A stretch of 64,000 bases of DNA from Steroidobacteraceae bacterium (lineage in GTDB: Bacteria > Pseudomonadota > Gammaproteobacteria > Steroidobacterales > Steroidobacteraceae): contig JAQSWD010000017.1 in assembly GCA_029266835.1 (NCBI GenBank), forward strand, positions 1 through 64,000, in the 5' to 3' direction. The translations under genes were made by a program, and so were the position numbers. Below the pieces are notes generated by a model. The model did no database searches, was not told the origin of the DNA, and was given only the letters and a program-made list of their open reading frames with translations. This document shows, piece by piece, positions 36,258-48,954 of the stretch; position 1 is the stretch's first letter, and each line of letters starts with the position of its first letter.

Positions 36258-36265
36258 GATGTCAC

Positions 36266-37281
36266 ATGAGACTCAAACCATTTCTGGCGGCGCTTGCCGT
36301 ATTCCCGGCGTTGGCGGCGGCCACCGGTTATCCCGGGTATCCGCCCGCTTCGACTTCCGCGTCACCGGCATCTTCGACAACCGCGGACGCCTCACATCCA
36401 TGGGCATCCAGTGCGCGTTGTGTCACTCCACCGTCGACGATGCCTTCGCTCCCGGCATCGGACACCGCCGTGATGGCTGGGCCAATCGTGACCTCGACGT
36501 CGGCGCCATCATCGCGCTCGCGCCTCGCCTCGAATCCGTGGCGTCATTGCTCGGCACCGATGTGGCGACGGTGCGCACCGTCCTGAACTCCTGGGGCCCG
36601 GGCAAGTTCGACGCCGTTCTGTTCGTGGACGGCAAGGCATTCCGTCCGGACGGCAAATCCGGCGCGGTATTGATTCCGCCCGCCTTCGGTCTCGCTGGCG
36701 TGAATCTGCACACCTGGACCGGCTGGGGCGGCGTGTCACATTGGAATGCATTCGTCGCAAACCTCGAGATGCACGGCAAGGGCACGTTCTTCGATCCGCG
36801 CCTCGACGACGCCGCGCGTTTTCCCGTGGCGGCACGCGCGGGCTTCGGCGACGTACGCGCCGAGGAAGACATGATCACGCCGCTGCTGCCGGCGCTGCAG
36901 CTCTATCAGCTGGCACTGGCTCCGCCCGCGCCACCGCGCGGCAGCTTCGATCGCATGGCCGCGAAACGCGGCGAGGACGTGTTCGCAGGCAAAGCCGGCT
37001 GCGCCCGCTGCCACGTGCCGCCGTTGTTCACCGAGCCCGGCTGGAACATGCACACGGGCGCGGAGATCGGCATCGACGAGTTCCAGGCCAACCGCTCGCC
37101 GGATCAGCGCTATCGAACCGCGCCTCTGCGTGGGCTGTGGACGCATGGCACGGGCGGTTATTACCACGACGGCCGCTTCGCGACCCTCGCGGCGGTCATT
37201 GCGCACTATGACCGGCACTTTTCATTAGGCCTGAGCGCCGGCGAGCAGAGAGACCTGGCGGAATATCTGAAATCCCTGTGA
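36266..37281 (+). pseudogene. Cytochrome c family protein, 5' part deleted and frameshifted
   Basis: ATG 36266 has AGGGGA eight bases upstream and opens a signal peptide (MRLKPFLAALAVFPALAAATG). Within about 15 codons that frame becomes low-complexity noise. The body of the protein continues in another frame (open from 36223): FDFRVTGIFDNRGRLTSMGIQCALCHSTVDDAFAPGIGHRRDGW, heme site CALCH; AGCARCHVPP, heme site CARCH; C-terminal RYRTAPLRGLWTHGTGGYYHDGRFATLAAVIAHYDRHFSL. Relatives have roughly 90 more residues between the signal peptide and this point. So the 5' part carries a deletion plus frameshift near 36330-36350. From 36223 the body could only be translated without export, and heme attachment would fail. 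Confidence 0.8.
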
Positions 37282-37332
37282 GTTGACCGTCAAAAGTTGA
37301 TCGAGTCCGCGCCGGTCTGGTAAACGGATGAC

Positions 37333-38187
37333 ATGCAAGTCATCGACCAGCGCCGGCGCGACCTGGGAGGCTTTGAAGTGGGCCGCGTGTTGCCCTATAC
37401 GCGACGCCACATGGTGGGTCCGTTCATCTTCTTCGACCACATCGGCCCCAAGCATTTTTCGCCGGGTATCCCGAAGACCATCGACGTGCGTCCGCATCCG
37501 CACATCGGGCTCGCCACGGTCACCTATCTTTTCGCGGGCGAGATCATGCATCGGGACAGCCTGGCGTTCGAGCAGGCCATCCAGCCCGACGAGGTGAACT
37601 GGATGGTCGCCGGCCGCGGCATCACGCATTCCGAGAGATTCGAAAAGGCGCGCGCCGAGGGCGGTCCGCTGCACGGAATCCAGGCCTGGGTGGCGCTGCC
37701 CGATGAACACGAGGAGACCGACCCCTCGTTCACGCATTACGGCGCGGATGCCCTGCCTGTCCACGACGACTCCGGCGTGCGCACGCGCCTGCTCGCGGGC
37801 GAAGCCTTCGGCTTGCGCGCAAACGTCAAGACGCATTCGCCGCTGTTCTACGCGCATTGGGAAGTGGACAGCGGCGCGCGCATCGCGCTGCCGGAGAATT
37901 TCCCCGAGCGTGCGGTGTACGTCGCCGCGGGCGAGATCGCGGCGGGCGGCCAGGTATTCGGCGCCGGCAAGATGGTGGTTTTCGACACGGGAGAAGACAC
38001 CACGATCGAAGCCACGGCGCGAGCCACGTTGATGTGTCTCGGCGGCGAGCCCGTGGGCGAACGGTTCATCGAATGGAATTTCGTGTCCTCGTCGAAAGAT
38101 CGCATCGAACAGGCCAAGTCCGACTGGAAGGCCCGGCGCTTCAAACTACCGGACTTCGACAACCAGGAATTCATTCCGCTGACATGA
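37333..38187 (+). CDS. Pirin family protein
   Basis: 284 residues, a bicupin. The four iron ligands of the pirin fold are present: His55 and His57 (RPHPHIGL), His99 and Glu101 (GRGITHSERF). Other family strings: FIFFDHIGP, IMHRDSLAFEQAIQPDEVNWMVAG, GIQAWVALP, FYAHWEVDSG, CLGGEPVGERFIEWNFVSS. Bacterial pirins include quercetinase-like enzymes and regulators of central metabolism; this one cannot be placed. Its stop overlaps the next ATG (ATGA), so the two genes are coupled. Confidence 0.93.
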   Translation: MQVIDQRRRDLGGFEVGRVLPYTRRHMVGPFIFFDHIGPKHFSPGIPKTIDVRPHPHIGLATVTYLFAGEIMHRDSLAFEQAIQPDEVNWMVAGRGITHSERFEKARAEGGPLHGIQAWVALPDEHEETDPSFTHYGADALPVHDDSGVRTRLLAGEAFGLRANVKTHSPLFYAHWEVDSGARIALPENFPERAVYVAAGEIAAGGQVFGAGKMVVFDTGEDTTIEATARATLMCLGGEPVGERFIEWNFVSSSKDRIEQAKSDWKARRFKLPDFDNQEFIPLT

Positions 38188-39542
38188 AAGCCCTCGTACT
38201 CATCACCGCCGCGGTACTGGCGGGATGCGTGTCGTCTCCCGTGGCCATGAACAGCAAGTTCAGCGTCCGGCAGGTACCGTACACGCCGGACAGCGGCTCG
38301 ATCGCCATCCGGTGCGGCAGGTTGATGGACGGCCTGGGCAATGCGCCGTTGAACAACGCGCTCGTGGTCATACGCGATGGCCGCGTGAAAAGCGTGAAGG
38401 CCGATGCCAGCCGCGGCGATGAGGCGGCGCCGCGCGTGCCGGTGCTGAACCTCGGCGCCTACACCTGCCTCCCCGGCCTCATCGACATGCACACGCATCT
38501 CACGGACCGGCCAGAGGACACCGCCGACCTGCGCGTATATTTCTCGCGACCCGAAGCCGAGACGCAGCAACAGTCGCTCGAGAACGCCTCGGCCACCTTG
38601 CTGGCCGGCTTCACCAGCGCGCGCAACGTGGGCACCTACGTGATGGGCGCGGACTTCGCGCTGCGCGACGCCATCGACGCCGGCAAAGGTGTGGGGCCGC
38701 GCATCCAGGCCAGCGGGCCCTACCTGACGATCCCCCGGGGCGGCGGCGATCTCTTCGTCCCCGATTTCAAGGAGCCCGAGGACAACGAACGTTTTCACGC
38801 CGGCGTCGCGCGTGGGCCCGAGCAGTTCCGCGACCGCGCGGAAATCCTGCTGGCCACCGGTTCGGATCTGCTCAAGGTCATCGCCTCGGGCGCGGTGCTC
38901 GCCTTCGGTGGCGTACCGGGCGCGCCCGAGATGACCGAGGAGGAGATCGCCGCCGTGGTCTCCGTGGCGCATGCGGCCGGCAAGAAAGTGTCCGCGCACG
39001 CGCATGGCGCCGAGTCCATCCTCATGGCCATCGCCGCCGGGGCCGACACCATCGAGCATGCGTCCTATCTGGACGACGCCGGCATCGCGGCCGCGCTGAA
39101 TAGCGGCAAGGTGGCGATGTCCATGGACGTGTACAACGGCAGCTACATCGACACCGAGGGCCGGCGCATGAAATGGCCGGAAGAATTCCTGCGCAAGAAT
39201 CTCGAGACCACCGAGATACAGCGGCAGGCGTTCACCAGGGCCGTGAAGGCGGGCGTGCCCATCGTGTTCGGTTCGGATTCGGCGGTGTACCCGCACGGCC
39301 TCAACGCGCGGCAGTTCCCCATCATGGTGGAACGCGGCATGACGCCGCTGCAGGCGATTCAATCCGCGACGTCGCTGGCCGCGAAGTTCATGGGCTGGGA
39401 CGACCGCGTCGGCGCCCTCGAGCCCGGGCGGTTCGGTGACCTCATCGCCGTGCGCGGCGACCCGCTGACGGACATCACCACGCTTCAGAACGTGGAAGTG
39501 GTCATCAAGGGCGGGCTGATCTTCAAGCTGCCGGCGCCCTAG
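38184..39542 (+). CDS. Amidohydrolase-superfamily lipoprotein (imidazolonepropionase/Xaa-Pro dipeptidase-like)
   Basis: 452 residues from ATG 38184. Lipobox LAGC gives acylated Cys15. A TIM-barrel metallohydrolase follows with all binuclear metal ligands visible: His103 and His105 (DMHTHL), carboxylated Lys231 (LLKVIASG), His272 and His274 (VSAHAHG), His292 (IEHASYL), Asp365 (FGSDSAV). The subgroup includes enzymes that release C-terminal residues from dipeptides and N-acyl amino acids; the exact substrate is unknown. Probably periplasmic or membrane anchored. Coupled to pirin; convergent with the DUF1080 gene. Confidence 0.88.
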   Translation: MKALVLITAAVLAGCVSSPVAMNSKFSVRQVPYTPDSGSIAIRCGRLMDGLGNAPLNNALVVIRDGRVKSVKADASRGDEAAPRVPVLNLGAYTCLPGLIDMHTHLTDRPEDTADLRVYFSRPEAETQQQSLENASATLLAGFTSARNVGTYVMGADFALRDAIDAGKGVGPRIQASGPYLTIPRGGGDLFVPDFKEPEDNERFHAGVARGPEQFRDRAEILLATGSDLLKVIASGAVLAFGGVPGAPEMTEEEIAAVVSVAHAAGKKVSAHAHGAESILMAIAAGADTIEHASYLDDAGIAAALNSGKVAMSMDVYNGSYIDTEGRRMKWPEEFLRKNLETTEIQRQAFTRAVKAGVPIVFGSDSAVYPHGLNARQFPIMVERGMTPLQAIQSATSLAAKFMGWDDRVGALEPGRFGDLIAVRGDPLTDITTLQNVEVVIKGGLIFKLPAP

Positions 39543-39546
39543 CTAG

Positions 39547-40428
39547 CTACTCGAAGTATTTCGCGTACTCCGCCGGCATGGCCGGCAGCGCGCGGATCTG
39601 GAAGCGGCGATAGAACAGCTCCGCCGCCTCGCTCTGGAACTGCAGCTTGCCGCCCGTCATCGGGATCCAGCGGCCGTCCTGGTCCTTGTAGCGGGCGTTC
39701 TTCAGCGCCATGACCACCTTGCCATTGACGATGTGCAGGCAGCGGTCCTGGATGCACACCAGGTCGAGCTGGTTCCACTCGCCGGGCCTGTCTTCGTCCG
39801 AACCCGCGAGCGCATGGTTGTTGGGCGACACGAATTCCATCCAGTCCGCGGACGGATCCCACCGCGGCGCTTCCTCGCCTTCCTTTTTCGGACTGGCGCG
39901 CATGTCGATGGCCGACGTGGCCTGCGTCCAGTACTCGCCGAGGCCGTGTTCGATGACCTGGAATTCATGCGACAGCGCCCAGGACTTCCAGTAGTCGACG
40001 CCGAAGTCACCGCGGCTGTGATACAGGATGCCCGAGTCCTTGAGCTCGGTGAGCCGCGGCTCCCATTTCTTCTCGCCCCACTTGAACTGCACGCGGAAGT
40101 GATAGTCGGAGAAGGCCTCCTTCGTCACCAGGCACCCGTAGTACTCACCGGTGACGCGCAGCACGGGTTCATCGTTTTCGATGCGCGCGCTGAACACGTT
40201 CTGCCCCGGGGGATTCAGGCCCACGGGTTTCAATCCCTGCGGATTGCCCTTGAGGACGCCCATGATCTGGTCGCCGCGATAACTCAGCCAGACGTCGAAG
40301 TGCGTGAGCTTGTCGTCCAGCAGGTCGCGCCAGGCCAGAGCTTGCGAAGGAGCGTCAGCCGCGGGCGCCGCGAAGGCAAACAACATCGCGGCCAACGCCG
40401 CGGACATCTTCATCGTGTTCTGGTTCAT
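39547..40428 (-). CDS. DUF1080 secreted protein (3-keto-glycoside hydrolase-like, LamG fold)
   Basis: 293 residues from ATG 40428. Signal peptide MNQNTMKMSAALAAMLFAFAAPAADA. The rest is a DUF1080 jelly-roll: WRDLLDDKLTHFDVW, FSDYHFRVQFKWGEKKWEPR, DSGILYHSRGD, HEFQVIEHGLGEYW, GEWNQLDLVCIQDRCLHIVNGKVVMALKNARY, KLQFQSEAAELFYRRFQIRAL. Some DUF1080 proteins hydrolyse 3-keto-glycosides made by GMC-type glucoside 3-dehydrogenases; a candidate partner of that type is at the left edge of this window. The gene follows the CadC-like regulator with a 16-base gap. Confidence 0.85.
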   Translation of the reverse strand: MNQNTMKMSAALAAMLFAFAAPAADAPSQALAWRDLLDDKLTHFDVWLSYRGDQIMGVLKGNPQGLKPVGLNPPGQNVFSARIENDEPVLRVTGEYYGCLVTKEAFSDYHFRVQFKWGEKKWEPRLTELKDSGILYHSRGDFGVDYWKSWALSHEFQVIEHGLGEYWTQATSAIDMRASPKKEGEEAPRWDPSADWMEFVSPNNHALAGSDEDRPGEWNQLDLVCIQDRCLHIVNGKVVMALKNARYKDQDGRWIPMTGGKLQFQSEAAELFYRRFQIRALPAMPAEYAKYFE

Positions 40429-40444
40429 GCGGCCCGAGCATACT

Positions 40445-41311
40445 TCAACGCGCCGCTTCCAGCGCGTCAGCGATCTCGCTGGCCATGCGTTCCGGCAGCT
40501 CCGCGGCGCTGGCTTCGGTTTCAACATAGCGCGCCGACCAGCGCACCTCGCCCTGCAGGTCGACCAATTGCGCGCTGACGCGCACCTGGCCTTCGGCATT
40601 GCGCACGCTGCCCTCCACGTGGAAGGTGACGGCCAGCACTCGCGCGACTTCCCCGGGCTGCGCCAGCACGCCCTTGTAAACCGCGACGTCGTTCCAGCTC
40701 TTCACCACCAGCAATGGATTTTGCGCCAGCGCGGCGATCAGATCCTGCGTGAGGCGGTCAGCGTGCGGCGCCAGCGAGGGGTCGTCGCTCTGGTCCTGGA
40801 ATGGCAGCACGGCCACGGCCGGTATGAGATTCGCGACCGGTACCGGGGCCTTGCGCGGAGTCGCCAGCCAGATCGCAGCGAAAACCGCCGCGAGCAGAAT
40901 GGGCGCGATCACTCCGTACATCCATCGGAAGCGCAGAGGCCGCACACCGGCGGCATTGCGCCGCTCCGGTGGTGCCGCCGCCGTCTGCAGCACGGCTCCT
41001 TGCGCCGGGTCGAAAACCACCAGCCTGCCTTCGGCATCGCCGAAAACGCGACGCAATTCGCCGATGCCCTGCATCAGTTGTTCTTCAGCGCCGATCTGCC
41101 CAGGCCACACGGCCTCGAGAATCTCATCGGTGGATACCCGCTGGCCCGAACGTTCGGCCAGGTACGTGAGCACCGAGAACGTCGTGGGACGCAGCGGGAT
41201 GTCGCGCCCATCGATCACCAGCGTGCCGCGCGCGAGATCGAGCACGAACCGGCCGAAAATGATCCGGCGCTGCGTCGAGTTGCCTTCCGTCTGGCCTTCG
41301 CTCTGGGACAT
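40445..41311 (-). CDS. CadC-like membrane-anchored winged-helix regulator
   Basis: 288 residues. The N-terminus (about 15-108) is an OmpR-type DNA-binding winged helix: FGRFVLDLARGTLVIDGRDIPLRPTTFSVLTYLAERSGQRVSTDEILEAVWPGQIGAEEQLMQGIGELRRVFGD. One membrane helix (about 128-150) precedes a periplasmic domain with VAVLPFQDQSDDPSLAPHADRLTQDLIAALAQNPLLVV, the FlgO/adenylate-cyclase-associated fold common in CadC-like regulators. It senses a signal in the periplasm and acts on DNA directly, without phosphorylation. The DUF1080 gene just downstream is a likely co-transcribed target. Confidence 0.87.
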   Translation of the reverse strand: MSQSEGQTEGNSTQRRIIFGRFVLDLARGTLVIDGRDIPLRPTTFSVLTYLAERSGQRVSTDEILEAVWPGQIGAEEQLMQGIGELRRVFGDAEGRLVVFDPAQGAVLQTAAAPPERRNAAGVRPLRFRWMYGVIAPILLAAVFAAIWLATPRKAPVPVANLIPAVAVLPFQDQSDDPSLAPHADRLTQDLIAALAQNPLLVVKSWNDVAVYKGVLAQPGEVARVLAVTFHVEGSVRNAEGQVRVSAQLVDLQGEVRWSARYVETEASAAELPERMASEIADALEAAR

Positions 41312-41420
41312 CGCGACGATCTTGAACGCAACCTGCTTTGCCGCGCAATCGGCAAACTACGCGTGGTCGGATTGTCGGCTGGTGACGAGAAGTAGCGAGT
41401 TGAGGGCAGGGGCAGCCTGC

Positions 41421-41601
41421 GAAGAGGGCGGGCGCGCACTCACATCGGCGCCGTCGCTGGGCGCTCGAAGAACGCAGTCGGGTGGCGAGCTCGCGTCGAG
41501 GTGGAATGCAGCTCATCGATTCGCGGTCGCGATTCGCCTCCCGACTGCTCTCGCGCCCTTTTACGCTCCGTCGCCGATGTGAGTGCGCGCCCGCCCTCTT
41601 C
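41421..41601. repeat. Inverted repeat A: perfect 30-bp arms, 121-bp spacer
   Basis: Arms 41421-41450 (begins GAAGAGGGCG) and 41572-41601 (ends GCCCTCTTC) are exact reverse complements over 30 bp. No coding frame. No flanking target-site duplication seen. Confidence 0.95.
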
Positions 41602-41731
41602 CTCACTGTCGCGGCAATCCCAATCGCCGCTCCTCGTAGGCTTGGAAAAGAGCCGTGCTGGTGTGTGGTCGAACCTGGAGATCTTTTCCGATCCCGTCCC
41701 GCTCCATCCCAAGTCGAAGTGCGACGGTGGG

Positions 41732-41951
41732 GCGGCGGCGCGCGGCGGAAAGGGTTCCGGCGCGAAATAGAGGGCGCCGAGCGCGAAGCGTCAGCGCGAA
41801 GGTACTCTTTGGTGGTTCAACCCAAGTCCGCGTTCACCAGCAGTTCCAAGCGAAGCGCTGACAGCTCTGTCTGCGCAGCTTCGCGCTCGGGAACCCCCGA
41901 AGGGGGCGCCCGAAACTGAGCGCCGGAACCCTTTCCGCCGCGCGCCGCCGC
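41732..41951. repeat. Inverted repeat B: perfect 32-bp outer arms with nested inner arms
   Basis: Outer arms 41732-41763 and 41920-41951 are exact reverse complements over 32 bp. Nested inside are 41772-41778 with 41905-41911 (7 bp), 41779-41789 with 41878-41888 (11 bp) and 41790-41796 with 41856-41862 (7 bp). The whole can fold as one long bulged hairpin, with extra bases mostly on the right-hand arm, including a small CCCCC-GAA-GGGGG hairpin. It ends 31 bp past the metH stop, so metH transcripts on the minus strand would run into it. Confidence 0.95.
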
Positions 41952-41982
41952 TCTACCGCAACTGCCGCCGATCTACCGCGAC

Positions 41983-46612
<4,630 letters not shown>

Positions 46613-46670
46613 TTACCAGTTAGTTACGAGGTGCAATTCGGCGGGTAATCTAGCGCAATGGCCGGAGCAG

Positions 46671-46712
46671 TTTGGCGCCAAATATTGACTATCAGGGCGC
46701 GCGTTTTAGCAT
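46671..46712 (+). promoter_or_regulatory. Promoter of the Lrp-family gene with adjoining palindrome
   Basis: TTGACT (46685-46690) and TAGCAT (46707-46712) are 16 bp apart on the plus strand. Immediately upstream is the perfect 12-bp palindrome TTTGGCGCCAAA (46671-46682), and a related TTTGCGCCACCAAA follows the -10 box (46714-46727). The pair is well placed to be an operator for autoregulation or for control of the divergent metF. Confidence 0.5.
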
Positions 46713-46743
46713 GTTTGCGCCACCAAACCCACGGACATAAGTC

Positions 46744-47217
46744 ATGGCTACCCAAAAACTGGACAAGGTCGACACCAGGATCATGCAAATCCTCTCCCGC
46801 GACGGGCGGATCAGCTGGCGGGACCTGGCCGAGCAGATCGGGTTGTCACTCACCCCCACCCTGCGGCGCATCCGCCGGCTGGAGTCCGACGGTTACATCA
46901 CGGGATATAGCGCCCAGTTCGATGAACAAAAGCTGGGCTTCGGCATCACCATGTATGTCTGGGTTTCGCTGGAGCGCCAGGTCGAGGAAACGCTCAAGGT
47001 CTTCGAACGTCGCATCGCCGATGTGCCCGAGGTGATGAGCTGCTATCTCATGACCGGCGAAGCCGACTACGTGCTGCGTATCGTGGTGCCCGACCTGCCC
47101 AGCTACCAGAGATTCATGCTGGACGTGCTCACGCGCATCCCGGGGGTTTCCAGAATCCAGTCGGGTCTGGCCATCAAGCCGGTGTTTCATCGCGCGGCGC
47201 CACCGATTCCGAAATAA
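46744..47217 (+). CDS. Lrp/AsnC family transcriptional regulator
   Basis: 157 residues. N-terminal helix-turn-helix: LDKVDTRIMQILSRDGRISWRDLAEQIGLSLTPTLRRIRRLESDGYITGYSAQFDEQKLG. C-terminal RAM ligand-binding/oligomerisation domain: VEETLKVFERRIADVPEVMSCYLMTGEADYVLRIVVPDLPSYQRFMLDVLTRIPGVSRIQSGLAIK. Members respond to amino acids. Its divergent placement next to metF-metH suggests, but does not prove, control of methionine synthesis. Confidence 0.94.
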   Translation: MATQKLDKVDTRIMQILSRDGRISWRDLAEQIGLSLTPTLRRIRRLESDGYITGYSAQFDEQKLGFGITMYVWVSLERQVEETLKVFERRIADVPEVMSCYLMTGEADYVLRIVVPDLPSYQRFMLDVLTRIPGVSRIQSGLAIKPVFHRAAPPIPK

Positions 47218-47277
47218 CCGGCGGGTGCCAGGCCACCGCGGCGCCGATCGCCCACTCATCCGACAAGCAATGGCGTC

Positions 47278-47293
47278 TTCCGGCATGCCGGAA
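47278..47293. promoter_or_regulatory. Perfect 16-bp palindrome upstream of the kai operon
   Basis: TTCCGGCATGCCGGAA reads the same on both strands. It lies about 160 bp upstream of the kaiC start and 61 bp after the Lrp-family stop. A further short hairpin, CCGCCG-ATTC-CGGCGG, follows near 47327-47342. Either could be an operator; with the second stem they might also form a terminator for the upstream gene, though no T-run is present. Confidence 0.5.
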
Positions 47294-47398
47294 TCTTCTT
47301 ACAGCGCCTAACAAAGTTGTGAGACTCCGCCGATTCCGGCGGCACAAATATCCTGCGTCAATACGCATCGCTGCCCGTCTGCCGCCATGCGTGCACGA

Positions 47399-47424
47399 GC
47401 CGTCAAGTGCGAATCCTTGACGGC
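47399..47424 (+). promoter_or_regulatory. Leader hairpin just before kaiC
   Basis: GCCGTCAAG (47399-47407) pairs perfectly with CTTGACGGC (47416-47424) across an 8-base loop. It ends 10 bases before ATG 47435 and 28 before ATG 47453. In RNA it would be a stable 9-bp stem in the leader; in DNA it is a dyad that could bind a regulator. Confidence 0.5.
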
Positions 47425-47452
47425 AAGACCATTCATGCTGGCAACCGATTTC

Positions 47453-48952
47453 ATGATCACGAACCATCGCAGCGAAATTGCAAAGGCGCCCACCGGAATA
47501 CCCGGCCTCGATGAAATCACACATGGCGGACTGCCCGCGGGGCGGCCCACGCTCCTGGCGGGAGGTCCCGGCTCGGGCAAAACCCTGCTTGGCGTCAGTT
47601 TCCTGGTGGAAGGCGCGCAGCGCTTCAACGAGCCCGGCGTCCTGCTCACCTTCGAGGAAAAGGTGGACGAGCTCGCCACGGACGTGCGCTCGCTGGGCTA
47701 CGACCTGCACAAGCTCTGCGAAGAGAAAAAACTGCTGATCGACTATGTCCATGTCGACCGCGCCGAGATCGAGGAAACCGGCGAATACGATCTCGAAGGC
47801 CTGTTCGTGCGCCTCGAACACGCCATCAAGGAAATCGGCGCCAAGCGCGTCATGCTCGACACCATCGAGACCTTGTTTGGTGGCCTCAAGGACACCGGCA
47901 TCCTGCGCGCGGAATTGCGGCGATTGTTCCGCTGGCTCCGGGACCGTGGCATGACCGCCATCATCACCGCCGAGCGCGGCGAGAACCAGTTCACCCGGCA
48001 GGGGCTGGAGGAATACGTCACGGATGCGGTGATTTCGCTGGACCATCGCGTCGAAGACCAGATTTCCACGCGCCGCATCCGCATCGTGAAGTATCGCGGC
48101 TCGACGCACGGCACCAACGAGTATCCGTTCCTGATCGGCCGTGACGGCATCAACGTGCTGCCGGTCACATCACTCTTGCTGGAACACGATGCGCCCGCCG
48201 AACGTATTTCCACTGGACTGCCGGCGCTCGACGGCATGCTGGGCGGCAAAGGCTTCTATCGCGCGAGCACGGTGTTGCTCACGGGTACCGCGGGCACGGG
48301 CAAGACCACGCTCTCGGCGCACTTCGTGGACGCGGCCTGCGCGCGCGGCGAGAAGTGCCTGTACTTCCTGTTCGAGGAATCGCCGCAACAGATGATGCGG
48401 AACATGGCCTCGGCCGGCATCCACCTGAAGCGCTGGGTCGACAAGGGGCTGCTCACCTTCCACGCCGAGCGGCCCAACAAGCATGGCCTCGAGAATCATC
48501 TGCTCGAAATGCACCACGCGGTGGAGACCGTGGATCCGGACGTGGTCGTGGTCGACCCCATCACCAACCTGATGACCGTCGGTTCGAACGCCGATGTCCG
48601 TTCCATGCTCACGCGTCTCATCGATTTCCTGAAGACTCGCGGCGTCACGGCGATGTTCGCCAGCCTCACCAGTTCCACCCAGGTCGCCGAGACCACAGAG
48701 GCTCTGATTTCCTCGCTGATGGACAGCTGGGTGCTGGTCGCCGCCGACACCGAGGGCAACCGGCGCAGCCGGAAGTTGTACGTGCTGAAGTCCCGCGGCA
48801 TGCAGCACTCGGATGAAGTGCGTCACTTCATGTTCACGTCCCATGGCATCGAACTGCTGCCGTCCGAGGACAAGACTGAAGGTGCGGTCACGGTTGCCGG
48901 TCGGACCGGCAAGGCCGGGCGTTCGCCCGCACGCGCGCGCAAGGGGAAATGA
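47453..48952 (+). CDS. kaiC: KaiC-family circadian clock ATPase
   Basis: 499 residues from ATG 47453 (ATG 47435 and 47387 are in frame; none has a good Shine-Dalgarno, and the shorter product matches the family start ahead of PTGIPGLD). Two RecA-like domains. CI: Walker A GGPGSGKT (37-44), catalytic Glu pair 68-69. CII: Walker A GTAGTGKT (278-285), Glu pair 308-309. The segment aligned with the Synechococcus phosphorylation sites Ser431-Thr432 reads ISSLMD, so the acceptor pair is Ser420-Ser421. The tail is short and basic. KaiC hydrolyses ATP and autophosphorylates; here two kaiB genes follow, coupled by an ATGA overlap. There is no kaiA, as is usual outside cyanobacteria. Confidence 0.93.
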   Translation: MITNHRSEIAKAPTGIPGLDEITHGGLPAGRPTLLAGGPGSGKTLLGVSFLVEGAQRFNEPGVLLTFEEKVDELATDVRSLGYDLHKLCEEKKLLIDYVHVDRAEIEETGEYDLEGLFVRLEHAIKEIGAKRVMLDTIETLFGGLKDTGILRAELRRLFRWLRDRGMTAIITAERGENQFTRQGLEEYVTDAVISLDHRVEDQISTRRIRIVKYRGSTHGTNEYPFLIGRDGINVLPVTSLLLEHDAPAERISTGLPALDGMLGGKGFYRASTVLLTGTAGTGKTTLSAHFVDAACARGEKCLYFLFEESPQQMMRNMASAGIHLKRWVDKGLLTFHAERPNKHGLENHLLEMHHAVETVDPDVVVVDPITNLMTVGSNADVRSMLTRLIDFLKTRGVTAMFASLTSSTQVAETTEALISSLMDSWVLVAADTEGNRRSRKLYVLKSRGMQHSDEVRHFMFTSHGIELLPSEDKTEGAVTVAGRTGKAGRSPARARKGK

Positions 48953-48954
48953 CC

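Larger units (their letters stand above)
41312..41982. other. 670-bp region without a gene, rich in inverted repeats
   Basis: Between the CadC-like gene start and the metH stop. It contains two large inverted repeats (described separately) and, between them, a smaller one (GGAAAAGA at 41644-41651 and TCTTTTCC at 41682-41689). Open frames on both strands have Arg/Ser-rich, low-quality translations and no start signals, so I call no protein here. Confidence 0.7.

Noticed and set aside
41482-41919. Plus-strand frame of 145 codons in the 41.3-42.0 kb gap
   Set aside because: It crosses both inverted repeats, has no Shine-Dalgarno sequence and no recognisable domain; the repeats explain the sequence better.
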